Shown here: positions 31,063-32,342 of the stretch, in pieces
Position numbering within the stretch: the stretch's first letter is position 1
Layout of the letters: each line of letters opens with the position of its first letter
Source: Acinetobacter tjernbergiae DSM 14971 = CIP 107465
GTDB lineage: Bacteria > Pseudomonadota > Gammaproteobacteria > Pseudomonadales > Moraxellaceae
Assembly: GCF_000374425.1 (NCBI RefSeq)
Contig: NZ_KB894381.1
Coordinates: forward strand, 1-32,342
Direction of reading: 5' to 3'
Length of the DNA stretch: 32,342 nucleotides
Program-made: the position numbers and the translations under genes
The notes under the pieces: model-generated
Database searches by the model: none
The model's input: only the letters and a program-made list of their open reading frames with translations
What the model was told of the DNA's origin: nothing

Positions 31063-32190
31063 CTATCCACCATTCGGATAAATCTGAAATCTTCGTGTTC
31101 CCACTTTGGTTTGTGGAAACTGCTGTAAATATTCAGGGTGTTGTTTAAGCAGGGATTTACTGTCTAGGCTGATGGAGTCCTGTGATTTTTTCCACGTCAC
31201 TGAGCCACCCGTGAACACTGCTCGCTCAGCTTCTTTCATCAGCATTTGCAGTTGATGTTTCAGCTCATCAAAATACTGTTGGTGTTGCTCGACTTTGTGT
31301 CGCTCTTCTAACAGTTGGTTGAATAAATAGTTGGCTTGTTCATTTTGACTGAGGTCTTCTACTAGTAATGGCGTTTGTGCTGGATAAAGTTGTTGCAAGG
31401 CTTTGGCTGCTGAATCAGAAGCATCGACACTGGGAGGAATACCTGATTCCACACATTGCCAGAAGTGACGTTCCGCATTAATGATGTGCTGAATCACCGT
31501 TTCATTACGGGTCACTTTAAAGATTTTAGTTTCATGCCCACAAACCAAGGCACAGATATGTGCAGCTTGTTTGCCTGTCACTGCCAATTGATGTTGGACT
31601 TGGCAGAGGACATACAATGGCACACCATCTCGCCACAGTTTTGAGCCATATTCTCCAACGGTTTTACACTCTAATATTTGCACTTCGCCATTGCCCACCA
31701 CGGCATAGTCCAGATTGGCAAGCATAAAGTGTTTGTCTTCATCGGGGTGTTGTAAGACTGCATTGACTCGACGCACCTTATTGTTGGTGTGCATGCTGTA
31801 GTATTCTGCTACAAGCGGCTCTAACTGCTTGCCCCAATACAACGGTGCATAGCCTGCGCTTTCGTCCTCGATATTTTGTTGCATCCGACCTGTCTTAATC
31901 ATCCATAGTTCTAGCATCGACATATAGGGATTGAGTCCACAGGCGGTTGCCGCATCACTACTGCCAATGCCCTGTTTTCTGACCTCTAGCCATTGTTGAT
32001 AATTGAGCTGTTTAGTATTGGCAAGGCGTTTGGCTGTGAGTGCTTTGGTTTTTCGTGGCTGCGTATTCAGTCGGTCACTTTTAGTTCGAGTTCCCACCTC
32101 AAGCTGTTGGGTGGGTGGATTCAGGTTTGGTGAATAAGGTTGTAAAGGTGGATGGTTTAAAGTGTTTTGAATTTGAGTATGACTATTCAT
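31063..32190 (-). CDS. YqaJ-type phage recombination exonuclease
   Basis: The protein has 375 aa from the ATG at 32190 with AGGA 9 bases upstream. The lambda-exonuclease-like core starts at RKQGIGSSDAATACGLNPY (residues 71-89), then YWGKQLEPLVAEYY (Glu124), LANLDYAV (Asp161) and ILECKT (Glu174, Lys176), giving a complete PD-(D/E)xK metal site. Such 5'-3' exonucleases work with an annealing protein in phage-style recombination and are common on ICEs and large plasmids; the partner is not in this window. The N-terminal 50 residues are Pro/Gln-rich and the C-terminus has a helical segment (about 285-335). Confidence 0.85.
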   Translation of the reverse strand: MNSHTQIQNTLNHPPLQPYSPNLNPPTQQLEVGTRTKSDRLNTQPRKTKALTAKRLANTKQLNYQQWLEVRKQGIGSSDAATACGLNPYMSMLELWMIKTGRMQQNIEDESAGYAPLYWGKQLEPLVAEYYSMHTNNKVRRVNAVLQHPDEDKHFMLANLDYAVVGNGEVQILECKTVGEYGSKLWRDGVPLYVLCQVQHQLAVTGKQAAHICALVCGHETKIFKVTRNETVIQHIINAERHFWQCVESGIPPSVDASDSAAKALQQLYPAQTPLLVEDLSQNEQANYLFNQLLEERHKVEQHQQYFDELKHQLQMLMKEAERAVFTGGSVTWKKSQDSISLDSKSLLKQHPEYLQQFPQTKVGTRRFQIYPNGG

Positions 32191-32226
32191 TGTAACTATT
32201 CCTGTATGAGTAAAATCGTAAAAGCT

Positions 32227-32267
32227 AAATTTTGGGCATAAAAAAAGCCACATCTGGAAATGTGGCT
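32227..32267 (-). terminator. Hairpin/T7 leader upstream of the YqaJ gene
   Basis: On the minus strand, an 8-bp perfect stem AGCCACAT / ATGTGGCT (loop of 6) is followed by T7 and ATGCCCAAAATTT, the same arrangement as before the Gp3-like gene although the stem sequence is different. It probably ends transcription coming from beyond the right edge. Confidence 0.78.
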
Positions 32268-32342
32268 AAAGGTGTTGCTGTGCTTGTACGGTGTTACCGT
32301 ATGCTTAGGCTAATGTAGAAGGCTTAACTGAAACTGAATTTA

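Noticed and set aside
32287..32301. Inverted repeat TACGGT-GTT-ACCGTA at the right edge
   Set aside because: Only 6-bp arms and cut off from its context by the window end; too little to interpret.

Overview
The window looks like an Acinetobacter (Moraxellaceae) chromosome carrying a large insertion. The left flank (1-6850) is core genome: the end of a catechol-branch beta-ketoadipate operon in the order catI-catJ-catF-catD, typical of Acinetobacter, then an aromatic-acid MFS transporter and an OprD-type porin in a second unit closed by its own terminator. At 6852 a normal mutS promoter, ribosome site and start codon appear, but the reading frame stops resembling MutS after about 20 codons. 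An element appears to be inserted in the 5' end of mutS, and everything to the right is accessory DNA. The far end of the insertion is not in the window.

The accessory DNA reads as a defence island. The largest and most unusual part (7071-18571, minus strand) is an eight-gene, tightly coupled operon. It encodes three different dynamin-like GTPases (777, 735 and 503 aa), four paralogous coiled-coil proteins ending in a DUF1566/Lcl_C (C-type-lectin-like) domain, and a 715-aa protein combining a PD-(D/E)xK-like nuclease motif with a glycine-zipper membrane segment. I do not recognise this gene set as a named system; its nearest known relatives in concept are the LeoABC/Eleos dynamin systems. The four DUF1566 genes are mosaics: some modules are nearly identical between copies while the C-terminal lectin-like ends differ, which suggests diversification of a recognition domain.

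Divergent from that operon is a Fic-domain protein with a C-terminal winged helix; a perfect 10-bp inverted repeat overlaps its likely promoter. Convergent with it is a TIR protein plus a STAND/NACHT-like NTPase. Their frames are separated only by a one-base difference in an A8 tract, so this is probably a TIR-NACHT fusion that is broken or switched. Next comes a type II restriction-modification pair of the BsuBI/PstI family (predicted site CTGCAG).

From 25412 rightward is a mobility module: a small zinc-ribbon protein, a dense cluster of direct and inverted repeats, a large serine recombinase, a ParB-like protein and a RepB-type (PF07506) ParB-like protein, with no ParA. After a short relic region with IS21-like terminal repeats (29260-29700) come element maintenance genes on the minus strand: an AlpA-like regulator, a Cys-rich Gp3-like protein (often annotated 'hydrolase or metal-binding protein') and a YqaJ-type exonuclease. 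The last two are each preceded by a hairpin/T-run leader containing the same 20-nt sequence. No tRNA, rRNA, CRISPR array or reverse transcriptase was seen.
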